Assembly: GCF_009707955.1 (NCBI RefSeq)
Contig: NZ_WMDQ01000013.1
Span: 100,551-164,550 of the forward strand
Direction of reading: 5' to 3'
Source of the DNA: Flavobacterium sp. LC2016-13
GTDB taxonomy: Bacteria > Bacteroidota > Bacteroidia > Flavobacteriales > Flavobacteriaceae
DNA: 64,000 bases
Of this stretch, positions 42,207 through 51,189 are shown in pieces. Under the pieces are notes generated by a model. The model did no database searches and was not told the origin of the DNA. It saw nothing but the letters and a program-made list of their open reading frames with translations. The translations under genes were made by a program, and so were the position numbers. Position 1 is the stretch's first letter; the number at the start of each line of letters is the position of its first letter.

Positions 42207-42698
42207 ATGAAAAACCTACAAAAATTTATGTTTTTAGCTGTTGCTTTTTTTGCATTAGCTTTATCATCTTCATGCAGTAGTGACGATGCACCAGATACAC
42301 CTAAGGAGGAAGAGACAGTAATTACAGGAGACTTTATCAAGTTTAAGTATAAAGGAACAGAATATAAATTCGATCCTGTTATTTCTGTGTCAGGCGCTTT
42401 AAATATTTATGGAAGCACAGGAATTGATGATACTTATAAAAAAGTTTCTTTATGGATGCCTACCGCTTTTACTGTTGGAAGTCATCCGGTAGTGTATGAT
42501 TTGTCAAGCCTTGGGACTACTTATCAGGCAAGTTTTACTTTTGCGCCGGGTATAAATAATGCCAGCGCAACATCAGGAACGATAAACATTACTGCTAAAA
42601 CTGATACTAAAATTGAAGGAACATTTACACTTAACGGAACTTCAGGACAAGAAACATTTGCAGTAACAGAAGGAAGCTTCAGAATTACAACAGACTAA
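42207..42698 (+). CDS. Small lipoprotein, beta-sandwich type
   Basis: A 163-residue lipoprotein with signal peptide MKNLQKFMFLAVAFFALALS and lipobox LSSSC (Cys23). The Ser/Asp/Glu-rich segment SSDDAPDTPKEEETVI follows it, which is common for Bacteroidota surface lipoproteins. The body is rich in beta-strands (GDFIKFKYKGTEYKFDPVISVSG, then GTINITAKTDTKIEGTFTLNG), suggesting a small beta-sandwich. No named family is recognised. It is transcribed alone, with a -7 box upstream, and converges on radA through a bidirectional terminator. Confidence 0.75.
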   Translation: MKNLQKFMFLAVAFFALALSSSCSSDDAPDTPKEEETVITGDFIKFKYKGTEYKFDPVISVSGALNIYGSTGIDDTYKKVSLWMPTAFTVGSHPVVYDLSSLGTTYQASFTFAPGINNASATSGTINITAKTDTKIEGTFTLNGTSGQETFAVTEGSFRITTD

Positions 42699-42714
42699 AC
42701 CTTTATATAAAATT

Positions 42715-42756
42715 AAAAAAGGCTCATGAACACGTTAGTGCGCATGAGCCTTTTTT
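42715..42756. terminator. Bidirectional terminator between the lipoprotein gene and radA
   Basis: AAAAAAGGCTCATG pairs with CATGAGCCTTTTTT around a 14-base loop, giving T runs on both strands. Confidence 0.85.
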
Positions 42757-42775
42757 TTGCAAAATTTATATTGTT

Positions 42776-44137
42776 TTAACCAAATAAAATACTGGCTACA
42801 TCTTCAATTTTAGCCACGAGTTCAATTTTGATTCCTGTATTTTTTACGGCAATTTTATTGTATTTTGATACAAAAATAGTGTTGAAACCCAGTTTTTCGG
42901 CTTCCTGAATACGTTGGTCTACACGATTTACAGGTCTGATTTCGCCCGAAAGTCCAACTTCACCAGCAAAACAAAATCCTTTCGTTACCGGAATATCTTC
43001 GTTTGATGATAAAATGGCTGCAACAACAGCTAAATCAATTGCAGGATCGTCTACCGAAATTCCTCCGGTTATATTCAGGAATACATCTTTTGCTCCTAAA
43101 CGAAATCCGGCTCTTTTTTCTAAAACAGCCAAAATCATGTTTAGCCTTTTGGCGTTGTAACCAGTTGTACTGCGTTGTGGTGTTCCGTAAACTGCTGTAC
43201 TTACCAAAGATTGTATTTCAATCATTAGCGGACGCATGCCTTCCATGGTTGTAGCAATTGCAGTTCCCGACATTTCTTCGTCTTTGTGCGAAATTAATAT
43301 TTCAGACGGATTGCTGACTTCTCGTAAACCGCTTCCCAACATTTCATAAATTCCCAATTCGGCAGTAGAACCAAAACGATTTTTAAGCGAACGTAAAATT
43401 CTATAAACGTGATTTCGGTCGCCTTCAAATTGTAAAACAGTATCAACCATGTGTTCTAAAATTTTTGGTCCGGCGATATTTCCGTCTTTAGTAATGTGTC
43501 CAATTAAAATAACCGGAATATTGGTTTCTTTGGCAAACTTGATTAGTTCGGCCGTAGTTTCTCTAATTTGAGAAATACTTCCGGCAGTCGATTCAATATA
43601 ATCCGTATGCAAAGTCTGAATCGAATCGATGATTACAATTTCCGGTTCAATAGCTTCAATTTGTTTGAATATATTTTGCGTTTTAGTTTCCGTCAAAATA
43701 TAACAATTGTCACTATTTGGCGTGATTCTTTCAGCACGCATTTTTATTTGCTTCTGACTTTCCTCACCAGAAACATAAAGTGTTTTATAAGGTAATTTTA
43801 AAGAAATTTGAAGTAAAAGCGTACTTTTTCCAATTCCGGGTTCTCCGCCCAAAAGCGTTAAAGATCCGGGAACTAAACCTCCGCCTAAAACACGATTCAA
43901 TTCGCCATCAGTTGTGTCCATTCGGATTTCCTGAGCTGAATCAATTTCATTAATTTTTAATGGGCGCGGCGCTTTACTTGTCGAAGTTGGTTCACTTTTC
44001 CACGCTACTTTTTCCTGCTTCTGAATAATTTCTTCGGCAATAGTATTCCATTCTTTACAAGCATTGCATTGCCCTTGCCATTTGGCATATTGAGTTCCGC
44101 AATTTTGACAGAAGAATGAAGTTTTAACTTTAGACAT
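42776..44137 (-). CDS. radA: DNA repair protein RadA
   Basis: RecA-like ATPase that promotes branch migration during homologous recombination. The 453-residue protein has an N-terminal zinc finger with C10, C13, C24 and C27. It has a RecA-type P-loop GGEPGIGKST, the KNRFG motif (SLKNRFGSTAELG) specific to RadA, and a C-terminal Lon-protease-like domain (VFLNITGGISVDDPAIDLAVVAAILSS) that forms the ring. Its ATG overlaps the stop of the esterase-fold gene by one base (TAATG), so coupling is likely. Nothing else DNA-related is nearby. Confidence 0.96.
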   Translation of the reverse strand: MSKVKTSFFCQNCGTQYAKWQGQCNACKEWNTIAEEIIQKQEKVAWKSEPTSTSKAPRPLKINEIDSAQEIRMDTTDGELNRVLGGGLVPGSLTLLGGEPGIGKSTLLLQISLKLPYKTLYVSGEESQKQIKMRAERITPNSDNCYILTETKTQNIFKQIEAIEPEIVIIDSIQTLHTDYIESTAGSISQIRETTAELIKFAKETNIPVILIGHITKDGNIAGPKILEHMVDTVLQFEGDRNHVYRILRSLKNRFGSTAELGIYEMLGSGLREVSNPSEILISHKDEEMSGTAIATTMEGMRPLMIEIQSLVSTAVYGTPQRSTTGYNAKRLNMILAVLEKRAGFRLGAKDVFLNITGGISVDDPAIDLAVVAAILSSNEDIPVTKGFCFAGEVGLSGEIRPVNRVDQRIQEAEKLGFNTIFVSKYNKIAVKNTGIKIELVAKIEDVASILFG

Positions 44138-45291
44138 TATTTAGTTTTTTTGGCAAGTGTATTCATCTCGTCGATTTTCTCATACATTACATCTTTGTTC
44201 AAATCCCCAATTGGTTCCATTTGCGAAGCATTTTGGTATTTTTTTGAGGCTCTTTTCGGGTCACCCATTTTTTCGTACATCAAACCTAATTCATATTCGC
44301 CTAACATCGCTTTTGGGTAATTTACGTTTCCAATTTCGGCCATTTTACCTAATTCGTCGTAAGCATTCTTTTTCAAAATAAGCGTTTCAATTATTTTGAA
44401 GTCACTCATTCTAACCGGAATCTGAACTCCCAAAACTTTCGACATTACATTGTATTTGTTTTCCAGATAATCGGCATAACCGGTTTCAAGAACAGCAATT
44501 TTATCATTGTATTCGGCAGAATTTATAGGTCTGTAAACTTCGAAAATTTGATATAAAGCGCTCGGAATTGCATGTAAAACCTGCGTGTAATGTGTTGTGC
44601 CTTTAAACAAATCGTATTTATAATTTACCAACGGATTATTAGCAAGTTTAATGTTGCTGTCTAACTTTTCAATTGGTTCTTTTATTTTTTTATTATCTCC
44701 GTCTGCTGCAGATAAATAATAAAATAATGGCTCCGTTACTTTTGCAAATTTTTCAGGAATTCGAACTTCCATTTTAGGAGCAAGTTCAGGACTAAAAGAT
44801 ATGTATGCGTTAAAAAGCGGTTGTTCTTTATACAAATAAAAATTAATAAAACTTGCTGTTACATCATGACCTGCAATAATTCTGAAAGGCGATGTGCGAT
44901 ATTTTTTTTCGATATACGGAACCAATTCTCCGCCAATGAATTCAAAAAATTCTGCTCCTTTTTCAAATGGAAGTCCGGTATTTTGATCAATTGTTGAATC
45001 ATCTTCGCGTTCGTCATTTTTATTTTGATGAATTCCAATAATAATCACTTCCGGTAAATCTCCCCAATATGATCCATAACTTAAAGCTCCAGAAAAAGGA
45101 TCAAATAAATAATCTCCATCTAATAAATATAAAACAGGATATTTTTTTTCAGGATTAGCTTCATAAGACTCAGGAAGTCCGATAGTTATTCTTCTTTCTT
45201 CTCCGAGTTTTTCAGATTTAATATTGTCAAATTTTTTCTGTGCAAATGCAGACATAGAGATTAAAGCAAATAGTAGGTAAACTTTCTTCAT
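44137..45291 (-). CDS. Exported esterase-fold protein with Ser replaced by Asp
   Basis: A 384-residue protein with a signal peptide (MKKVYLLFALISMSAFAQ, cleavage near 18). Residues 25-255 match the esterase D/IroE-like alpha/beta-hydrolase fold, with YPVLYLLDGDYLFDPFSG and VIIIGIHQNKNDEREDDST. At the nucleophile elbow it reads IIAGHDVTAS, with D143 where GHSLGG enzymes have Ser. The serine is therefore absent. The C-terminal part (about 265-384) has helical TPR-like repeats. It may be a pseudoenzyme. It lies in a coupled pair with radA (TAATG overlap), with no functional link evident. Confidence 0.85.
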   Translation of the reverse strand: MKKVYLLFALISMSAFAQKKFDNIKSEKLGEERRITIGLPESYEANPEKKYPVLYLLDGDYLFDPFSGALSYGSYWGDLPEVIIIGIHQNKNDEREDDSTIDQNTGLPFEKGAEFFEFIGGELVPYIEKKYRTSPFRIIAGHDVTASFINFYLYKEQPLFNAYISFSPELAPKMEVRIPEKFAKVTEPLFYYLSAADGDNKKIKEPIEKLDSNIKLANNPLVNYKYDLFKGTTHYTQVLHAIPSALYQIFEVYRPINSAEYNDKIAVLETGYADYLENKYNVMSKVLGVQIPVRMSDFKIIETLILKKNAYDELGKMAEIGNVNYPKAMLGEYELGLMYEKMGDPKRASKKYQNASQMEPIGDLNKDVMYEKIDEMNTLAKKTK

Positions 45292-45491
45292 GATTTGTGG
45301 TATTTCAGTGAATTAAAAAGTATCGAAATAGTGTAGCAATATAACACTTTATTTGCTGTTTTATTATTTTGGGATTTTAAAAATAGCAATAAAGCCCTTA
45401 CTGAAATTTTATTTTGAGTTGAGGCAAAAGAAAATATTATCTGACAAATAATTCTGCCAAATAGAAAGGAAAATAAGTGTAAAAGAAAAGC

Positions 45492-45842
45492 TTAGGTTAG
45501 CGAATTATCGTTTTCATTTGGGAAAATGATCCAGGGTTTGAAGGTTTTTGCTTCTTCAAATTCCAGGGTTGCATATGAAATAATGATAATAATATCGTCT
45601 TTTTGAACTTTTCTTGCTGCAGGACCATTCAGGGTAATTTCGCCCGAATTTTTTTCTCCTTTAATAGCATAGGTTTCAAAACGTTCGCCATTATTGATGT
45701 TTACAATAGCTACTTTTTCGCCTTCAATAATGTTTGAAGCCTCTAGTAATGTTTCGTCAATAGTAATACTGCCAATATAATTTAAATCAGCTCCAGTTAC
45801 TTTTACACGATGAATTTTTGATTTTATAACTTGAATTTGCAT
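45492..45842 (-). CDS. panD: Aspartate 1-decarboxylase proenzyme
   Basis: Makes beta-alanine from aspartate for pantothenate. The 116-residue proenzyme self-cleaves to form a pyruvoyl group at the Gly24-Ser25 pair, seen as YIGS at 22-25. Catalytic K9 and H11 are in KSKIHRV. GERFETYAI and NGPAARKVQKDDIIIIISYA are also typical. It lies 14 bases downstream of panC and is thus in one operon. Activation by PanM, as in enterobacteria, is not expected in this phylum. A gap of 199 bases with no feature separates it from the esterase-fold gene. Confidence 0.96.
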   Translation of the reverse strand: MQIQVIKSKIHRVKVTGADLNYIGSITIDETLLEASNIIEGEKVAIVNINNGERFETYAIKGEKNSGEITLNGPAARKVQKDDIIIIISYATLEFEEAKTFKPWIIFPNENDNSLT

Positions 45843-45856
45843 GTTGCAAAGGTAAT

Positions 45857-46705
45857 TTAATTTAATGATATGGTATCAATCAGTCTTATAGAATTAACAA
45901 ATACCGCTATAAATGCACGGTAATTTTTGTCTTTACTTTTATGATCGATAGGTAATAATGTAGATTCATCAGCAATAACAAAATATTCAAGATCAAATCT
46001 TTCATTATCTTTAAAAGAATTTTCTACAAATTCAATAGTTTCCTGAGGAGTTTTTGTTTTAAATATTTCTTTTGCTTCGGTTAAAGTTTTATAAATAATT
46101 GAAGCTTCTTTGCGTTCTTCAGGCGTTAATCGCTCATTTCTTGAACTCATTGCCAATTGATTGTCTTCTCTAAAAATAGGACATCCAACTACATTTACAG
46201 GCAAATGATTTTTTTCGACCATTTTTTTAACGATCTGCAATTGCTGAAAATCTTTTTCTCCAAAATAAGCATTTGTGGGAGTAACGATTTCAAATAGCCT
46301 TTTTACGATAGTACCAACACCATTAAAATGTCCAGGTCTGAATTTTCCTTCCATTTGATTTTCTAATCCGTCAAAATCAAAATCCTGCGAAACGGTGTTA
46401 CCTTCGTAAATATCTTCTACAGATGGTGCGTACAATATGATTTTGTCATTTAAAACACGCATTTTCTTGACATCCTCTTCCAGAGTTCTCGGATATTTTG
46501 CAAGATCTTCGGGATTGTTAAACTGTGTTGGATTTACGAAAATACTAACTACAGTATCGTCGTTTTCTTTAAGAGATCTTTGCATTAAAGCCAGATGCCC
46601 CTGATGTAAAGCGCCCATTGTTGGTACAAACCCGATCGTCGAATTTGCGGTTTTGATAGTTTTTAAATAAGCTATCAAAGCTACTTTACCGTAGAAAATA
46701 TGCAT
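45857..46705 (-). CDS. panC: Pantothenate synthetase
   Basis: Joins pantoate and beta-alanine with ATP to form pantothenate. The start at 46705 gives 282 residues, the usual length, beginning MHIFYGKVAL. The longer ORF start (46735) lies inside the -7 box. The nucleotide-binding HxGH motif is H34-Q-G-H37 in PTMGALHQGHLALM, and the KMSKS-like equivalent is in the segment MSSRNERLTPEERKEA. FVNPTQFNNPEDLAKYPRTLEED and YFGEKDFQQLQI are further family marks. It is the first gene of a two-gene operon with panD. Confidence 0.96.
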   Translation of the reverse strand: MHIFYGKVALIAYLKTIKTANSTIGFVPTMGALHQGHLALMQRSLKENDDTVVSIFVNPTQFNNPEDLAKYPRTLEEDVKKMRVLNDKIILYAPSVEDIYEGNTVSQDFDFDGLENQMEGKFRPGHFNGVGTIVKRLFEIVTPTNAYFGEKDFQQLQIVKKMVEKNHLPVNVVGCPIFREDNQLAMSSRNERLTPEERKEASIIYKTLTEAKEIFKTKTPQETIEFVENSFKDNERFDLEYFVIADESTLLPIDHKSKDKNYRAFIAVFVNSIRLIDTISLN

Positions 46706-46728
46706 GTTGGTATTATTAAAATTTAGTG

Positions 46729-46736
46729 CAAACATA
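46729..46736 (-). promoter_or_regulatory. -7 promoter box of panC-panD
   Basis: On the reverse strand this reads TATGTTTG followed by C, a match to TAnnTTTG. It includes the ATG of the long reading frame at 46733-46735, so transcription from it must begin downstream and the start at 46705 is favoured. Confidence 0.55.
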
Positions 46737-46767
46737 ATATATTAGTTATAAACTGCATAAAATTTTG

Positions 46768-46775
46768 TAATTTTG
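46768..46775 (+). promoter_or_regulatory. -7 promoter box of the glycogen-synthase-like gene
   Basis: TAATTTTG followed by C fits TAnnTTTG and lies 38 bases before the ATG at 46814, on the opposite strand to the panC box. Confidence 0.5.
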
Positions 46776-46813
46776 CAACGTTTTTATTACCAAAAATTAA
46801 GTAAAATACTATT

Positions 46814-47620
46814 ATGAAAGATAAGAGGATATTATATGTATCATCTGAAGTCGTGCCTTATTTGGCTGAAAATGAGGTTTCTTTAATGTCTTATGACGTT
46901 CCGAAAATGATTAATGATCAAGGTGGTCAGATAAGAATTTTCATGCCAAGATATGGAAATATCAACGAAAGAAGACATCAGTTACACGAAGTAATAAGAC
47001 TTTCAGGAATGAATTTGGTAGTGAATGATTTAGATATGCCGTTGATTATCAAGGTAGCTTCAATTCCGAAAGAAAGAATCCAGGTTTATTTTATTGATAA
47101 TGATGAATATTTCAAACGTAAAGCAACTTTTGCCGACGAAGAAGGAGCATTGTACCCTGATAACGACGAACGTGCTATATTTTTTGCTAAAGGCGTTGTA
47201 GAAACAGTAAAAAAGCTAAACTGGGTTCCGGATATAATTCACGTGCACGGTTGGTTGGCTGCAATGTTGCCAATTTACATGAAACATTACTATAAAAATG
47301 AAGCTTTATTTTCTGAAACTAAAATTGTAACCTCAGTTTATGGACAATCTTTTGATGAAAATTTAGATTTAGAAATGATAAACAAGGTGAAATTTGACGG
47401 TGTTCCTCATGAAGCAATTGCTGATTTGGAAACCCCAAATTATGAAAATGTTCTAAAAGCCAGTATATTACATTCTGATGCTGTAATTATAGCATCTGAA
47501 AACGTATCTCCAAGTTTAACAAAATTTATAGAATCTTCAGGAAAACCTTTTTTACCTTTCGCCACGAAAGATGCATTCGCAGAGGCGTATACAAATTTCT
47601 ATAAAACGATGGGTCTTTAA
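46814..47620 (+). CDS. Glycogen/starch synthase N-terminal-domain-only protein
   Basis: A 268-residue cytosolic protein similar to the N-terminal GT5 domain of glycogen synthase. RILYVSSEVVPYLAENEVSLMSYDVPKMINDQGGQIRIFMPRYG aligns with the GlgA entry. The KTGGL motif that binds ADP-glucose is replaced by ENEVS (19-23). It ends after residue 268, so the whole C-terminal Rossmann domain with the catalytic loops is missing. The HVHGWLAAMLPIY and Asp/His elements are kept. Full enzymes have about 480 residues. It cannot carry out the normal reaction as seen. It precedes the DUF4270 gene by 22 bases, so they are probably cotranscribed. Confidence 0.87.
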   Translation: MKDKRILYVSSEVVPYLAENEVSLMSYDVPKMINDQGGQIRIFMPRYGNINERRHQLHEVIRLSGMNLVVNDLDMPLIIKVASIPKERIQVYFIDNDEYFKRKATFADEEGALYPDNDERAIFFAKGVVETVKKLNWVPDIIHVHGWLAAMLPIYMKHYYKNEALFSETKIVTSVYGQSFDENLDLEMINKVKFDGVPHEAIADLETPNYENVLKASILHSDAVIIASENVSPSLTKFIESSGKPFLPFATKDAFAEAYTNFYKTMGL

Positions 47621-47642
47621 AATTTTAACTTTATTATTAAAC

Positions 47643-49271
47643 ATGTACAATACTTCTTTTATTAAGAAAATTCTATTAGCTGCTACAGTTGTTCTTTTAT
47701 ATTCTTGCGATAAAGATTTTAACGCCATCGGTGATAATTTAATCGGAGATGACCATTTTGGGTTGGAAGCAGAAAACTATGATGTTGTTGCTTATAATCA
47801 GGAAATAACTCCAATTCAATCAAATGGGTTAATAGTTAATGCTTTAGGTATTTATGATAATCCTGTATTAGGAACTACTACCGGAAATTTTGCTACACAA
47901 GTTACTCTTGCAAGTTATGCGCCAACTATTGGTGATGAACCAGAAATTGTGAGTGTAGTATTAAGTATACCTTATTTTAGTCACGCAACAAGTGTAACTA
48001 CAAATACTGATGGTACTACTACTACGGCTTATGCATTAGATTCCATTTATGGCGCACCTGAAGGAAAGATTAAGTTAAGTGTTTATGAATCTGGTGTTCA
48101 AATGCGTGCGACTTCTGTTGAGAACGGTACACAGGTAGGGCAATTATATAATACTGATATGGATACAAATCTTGATGGAAATTATATAAATTTTGACGCA
48201 AAGAAGGTTGGAAATAGATTAAACGACAGGAATATTGCTTTTGAAAATGATGAATTCTTTTTTAATTCAAATGAAATCACTGATGTAACAACAGGAACTG
48301 ATGGTAAAGATGTAACTACGAAAGTGGCGCCTGAAATGCGTTTAAATTTAAATAAAACTTTTTTCTTTGACAGAATTTTAAAAGCTCCTGCTGCAAAATT
48401 GGCGACTGCTGATGTTTTTCAGGAGTATTTTAGAGGTTTATACTTTAAAGTAGAAAAATCAGGAAGTCTTCCAAGCAATATGGCTTTGCTTAATTTTGCT
48501 CAAGGTAAAATTACCATTAAATATAAGGCTTTAACTGATATTACAACTGATGATCCAAAATTAAAAGACGATAGAACTTTAGTGATTAATTTAACAGGAA
48601 GCACTGCTAGTTTGCTTAATGATGTTAAAGATCCAACTTATCTTAGTACAATACAGAACGCAAAACAAACTGGAGATGACAGGCTTTATTTGAAAGGCGG
48701 ACAAGGATCTTTAGCGGTTTTAGAACTTAAAGATTTTGCTGCTAAATTAGAAACTATTAGAGCGAATAAATGGATGGTGAATGAAGCTAATTTGGTTTTT
48801 CATATTGATGCTGATCAAATGGCTGTAAAAGGTGCAGATAATTTACAGGCGAAGGAAGCAAAAAGAGTTTATTTGTACGATTTAGATAATAATATTCCTA
48901 TTGTTGATTATACTGCAGATGGAACATCAAGTATAACATCTGATCCAAGAATGACTAAAGTTATTTATGGAGGAATAATAAATGTAGATGCAACTACTAA
49001 AAGAGGTACTACTTATAAAATTAGACTAACAAGTCATATTCGAAATCTTATTAAAGATGCGACTGCAAAAAATGTAAGATTAGGGTTGGTAGTTGTTGAT
49101 GATATAAATGTTGTAGCTTCTAATAAATTAAAATTAAAAAATAGCGTTATTTCAGAAGCGCCTAGAGCGACAGTTTTGAATCCGTTAGGAACAGTATTGT
49201 TTGGAGGGACAAGTACAGTTACGGATGCTAATAGACTTAAGCTTGAGATTTACTACACGAAACCAAATTAA
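47643..49271 (+). CDS. DUF4270 lipoprotein
   Basis: An exported lipoprotein of 542 residues, recognised as DUF4270 by its N-terminal CDKDFNAIGDNLIGDDHF after the lipobox LLYSC (Cys22). The body is beta-rich with many Asp/Thr-rich loops, and no enzyme motif. The start at 47643 (MYNTSFIKKILLAATVV) is preferred over an earlier one at 47571, which would overlap the preceding gene and lacks a signal peptide. The gene sits between the GT5-like gene and glmS, with 10 bases to glmS, as is commonly seen in Flavobacteria. Its outer-membrane location is inferred. Confidence 0.87.
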   Translation: MYNTSFIKKILLAATVVLLYSCDKDFNAIGDNLIGDDHFGLEAENYDVVAYNQEITPIQSNGLIVNALGIYDNPVLGTTTGNFATQVTLASYAPTIGDEPEIVSVVLSIPYFSHATSVTTNTDGTTTTAYALDSIYGAPEGKIKLSVYESGVQMRATSVENGTQVGQLYNTDMDTNLDGNYINFDAKKVGNRLNDRNIAFENDEFFFNSNEITDVTTGTDGKDVTTKVAPEMRLNLNKTFFFDRILKAPAAKLATADVFQEYFRGLYFKVEKSGSLPSNMALLNFAQGKITIKYKALTDITTDDPKLKDDRTLVINLTGSTASLLNDVKDPTYLSTIQNAKQTGDDRLYLKGGQGSLAVLELKDFAAKLETIRANKWMVNEANLVFHIDADQMAVKGADNLQAKEAKRVYLYDLDNNIPIVDYTADGTSSITSDPRMTKVIYGGIINVDATTKRGTTYKIRLTSHIRNLIKDATAKNVRLGLVVVDDINVVASNKLKLKNSVISEAPRATVLNPLGTVLFGGTSTVTDANRLKLEIYYTKPN

Positions 49272-49281
49272 TAAATAATAT

Positions 49282-51132
49282 ATGTGTGGAATTGTTGGAT
49301 ATATTGGTCATAGAGAGGCGTATCCTATTGTTATAAAAGGATTAAAACGACTCGAATACAGAGGATATGATAGTGCCGGTGTTATGCTATATGATACCGA
49401 AGCAGGAGTGAAGCTTTGTAAAACAAAAGGGAAGGTTTCAGATCTTGAAGCCAAAGCAAAAGATAATTTTACAACAAACGGAACGATAGGAATAGGTCAC
49501 ACACGTTGGGCTACTCATGGGGTTCCAAATGATGTAAATTCGCATCCGCATCTTTCTAATTCGGGAGAATTGGTGATTATTCACAATGGTATTATTGAGA
49601 ATTATGCTCCATTAAAAGAAGAATTAAAAAAAAGAGGATATGTTTTTAAATCGGATACAGATACTGAAGTTTTAGTTAATCTGATTGAAGAAGTTCAAAA
49701 GAATGAAAATATAAAACTTGGAAAAGCAGTTCAGATTGCTTTAAATCAAGTTGTAGGAGCTTATGCAATTGCGGTTTTTGATAAAAAAAATCCAGAAGAA
49801 ATTGTTGCTGCAAGATTAGGAAGTCCTTTAGCAATTGGTGTTGGAGAAGGGGAGTACTTCATTGCTTCTGATGCTTCACCGTTTATTGAATATACATCAA
49901 ATGCAATTTACCTTGAAGATGGTGAAATGGCAAACATAAGATTGCACAAGCCTCTTAAAGTTAGAAAAATAAAAGATGACTCTTTGGTTGATCCTTATAT
50001 TCAGGAACTTCAAATGAATTTGGAGCAAATTGAAAAAGGAGGTTATGATCATTTCATGTTGAAAGAGATCTATGAGCAACCAAGTGTTATAAAAGATACT
50101 TACAGAGGAAGACTTCATGCTAATGAAGGAATTGTTCAGATGGCTGGTGTTGAGGATAATATTGAGAAATTCCTCAATGCAAAAAGAATTCTAATCGTAG
50201 CTTGCGGTACCTCATGGCATGCAGGTTTAGTGGCAGAATATATTTTTGAAGAATTTACCCGTATTCCGGTTGAAGTAGAATATGCTTCTGAATTTAGATA
50301 CAGAAACCCAATTATAAATAAAGATGACGTTGTTATCGCTATTTCTCAATCTGGGGAAACAGCAGATACAATGGCGGCTATAAAATTGGCTAAAGAAAAC
50401 GGAGCTTTCGTTTTTGGAGTTTGTAATGTTGTAGGTTCATCTATTTCAAGAGAAAGTCATGCTGGAGCTTATACGCACGCCGGACCTGAAATTGGAGTAG
50501 CTTCAACAAAAGCATTTACAACTCAAATTACAGTTTTAACTATGATCGCTTTGAGATTAGGTAAGGCTAAAGGAACTTTGTCAAACAGTGATTTCCATGC
50601 TTATTTGCAAGAATTAGAAATAATTCCTGAAAAAGTAGCAGAAGCGTTAGAAACAAATGACAGAGCAAAAGAAATCGCTGCAATTTTTAAAGATGCGCCA
50701 AATTGTTTGTACCTGGGTCGCGGATATAATTTTCCGGTTGCATTAGAAGGTGCTTTAAAACTTAAAGAGATCTCTTATATTCATGCCGAAGGTTATCCTG
50801 CAGCAGAAATGAAACACGGTCCAATAGCTTTAATTGATGAGCATATGCCTGTTATTGTAATTGCACCTAAACAAGGTCATTATGATAAAATTGTAAGTAA
50901 CATTCAGGAAATTAAATCCAGAAGTGGTAAAATTATCGCTGTAGTTACTAAAGGTGATACGCAAGTTCGTGAATTGGCAGATTATGTAATCGAAATTCCG
51001 GAAACTTCAGATGCTTTATCTCCATTAATTACAACAATACCTTTACAATTGCTTTCTTATTATATTGCAGTTATGAGAGGTTGTAATGTTGACCAGCCAC
51101 GTAACTTAGCAAAGTCTGTTACAGTAGAATAA
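49282..51132 (+). CDS. glmS: Glutamine--fructose-6-phosphate aminotransferase
   Basis: Makes glucosamine-6-phosphate, the first step towards UDP-GlcNAc for peptidoglycan and lipid A. The 616 residues show the N-terminal nucleophile C2 (MCGIVGYIG), LKRLEYRGYDSAG and HTRWATHGVPNDVNSHPH in the glutaminase domain. Two SIS sugar isomerase domains follow (CGTSWHAGLVAEY; SQSGETADTM) and the C-terminal NLAKSVTVE. It lies 10 bases after the DUF4270 gene and ends at a terminator, so it is the last gene of the set. No glmS ribozyme is seen upstream, which is expected for this phylum. Confidence 0.97.
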   Translation: MCGIVGYIGHREAYPIVIKGLKRLEYRGYDSAGVMLYDTEAGVKLCKTKGKVSDLEAKAKDNFTTNGTIGIGHTRWATHGVPNDVNSHPHLSNSGELVIIHNGIIENYAPLKEELKKRGYVFKSDTDTEVLVNLIEEVQKNENIKLGKAVQIALNQVVGAYAIAVFDKKNPEEIVAARLGSPLAIGVGEGEYFIASDASPFIEYTSNAIYLEDGEMANIRLHKPLKVRKIKDDSLVDPYIQELQMNLEQIEKGGYDHFMLKEIYEQPSVIKDTYRGRLHANEGIVQMAGVEDNIEKFLNAKRILIVACGTSWHAGLVAEYIFEEFTRIPVEVEYASEFRYRNPIINKDDVVIAISQSGETADTMAAIKLAKENGAFVFGVCNVVGSSISRESHAGAYTHAGPEIGVASTKAFTTQITVLTMIALRLGKAKGTLSNSDFHAYLQELEIIPEKVAEALETNDRAKEIAAIFKDAPNCLYLGRGYNFPVALEGALKLKEISYIHAEGYPAAEMKHGPIALIDEHMPVIVIAPKQGHYDKIVSNIQEIKSRSGKIIAVVTKGDTQVRELADYVIEIPETSDALSPLITTIPLQLLSYYIAVMRGCNVDQPRNLAKSVTVE

Positions 51133-51154
51133 ACATACAAAACATAATAATGTT

Positions 51155-51185
51155 AAAAAAGCGAGATTTAGATCTCGCTTTTTTT
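51155..51185 (+). terminator. Terminator of glmS
   Basis: GCGAGAT (51161-51167) and ATCTCGC (51172-51178) pair around TTAG, flanked by A and T runs. Confidence 0.85.
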
Positions 51186-51189
51186 ATTT

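Noticed and set aside
49282..51132. glmS ribozyme upstream of glmS
   Set aside because: Only 10 bases separate glmS from the preceding gene, and no ribozyme-like structure is visible; the class is known from Firmicutes.
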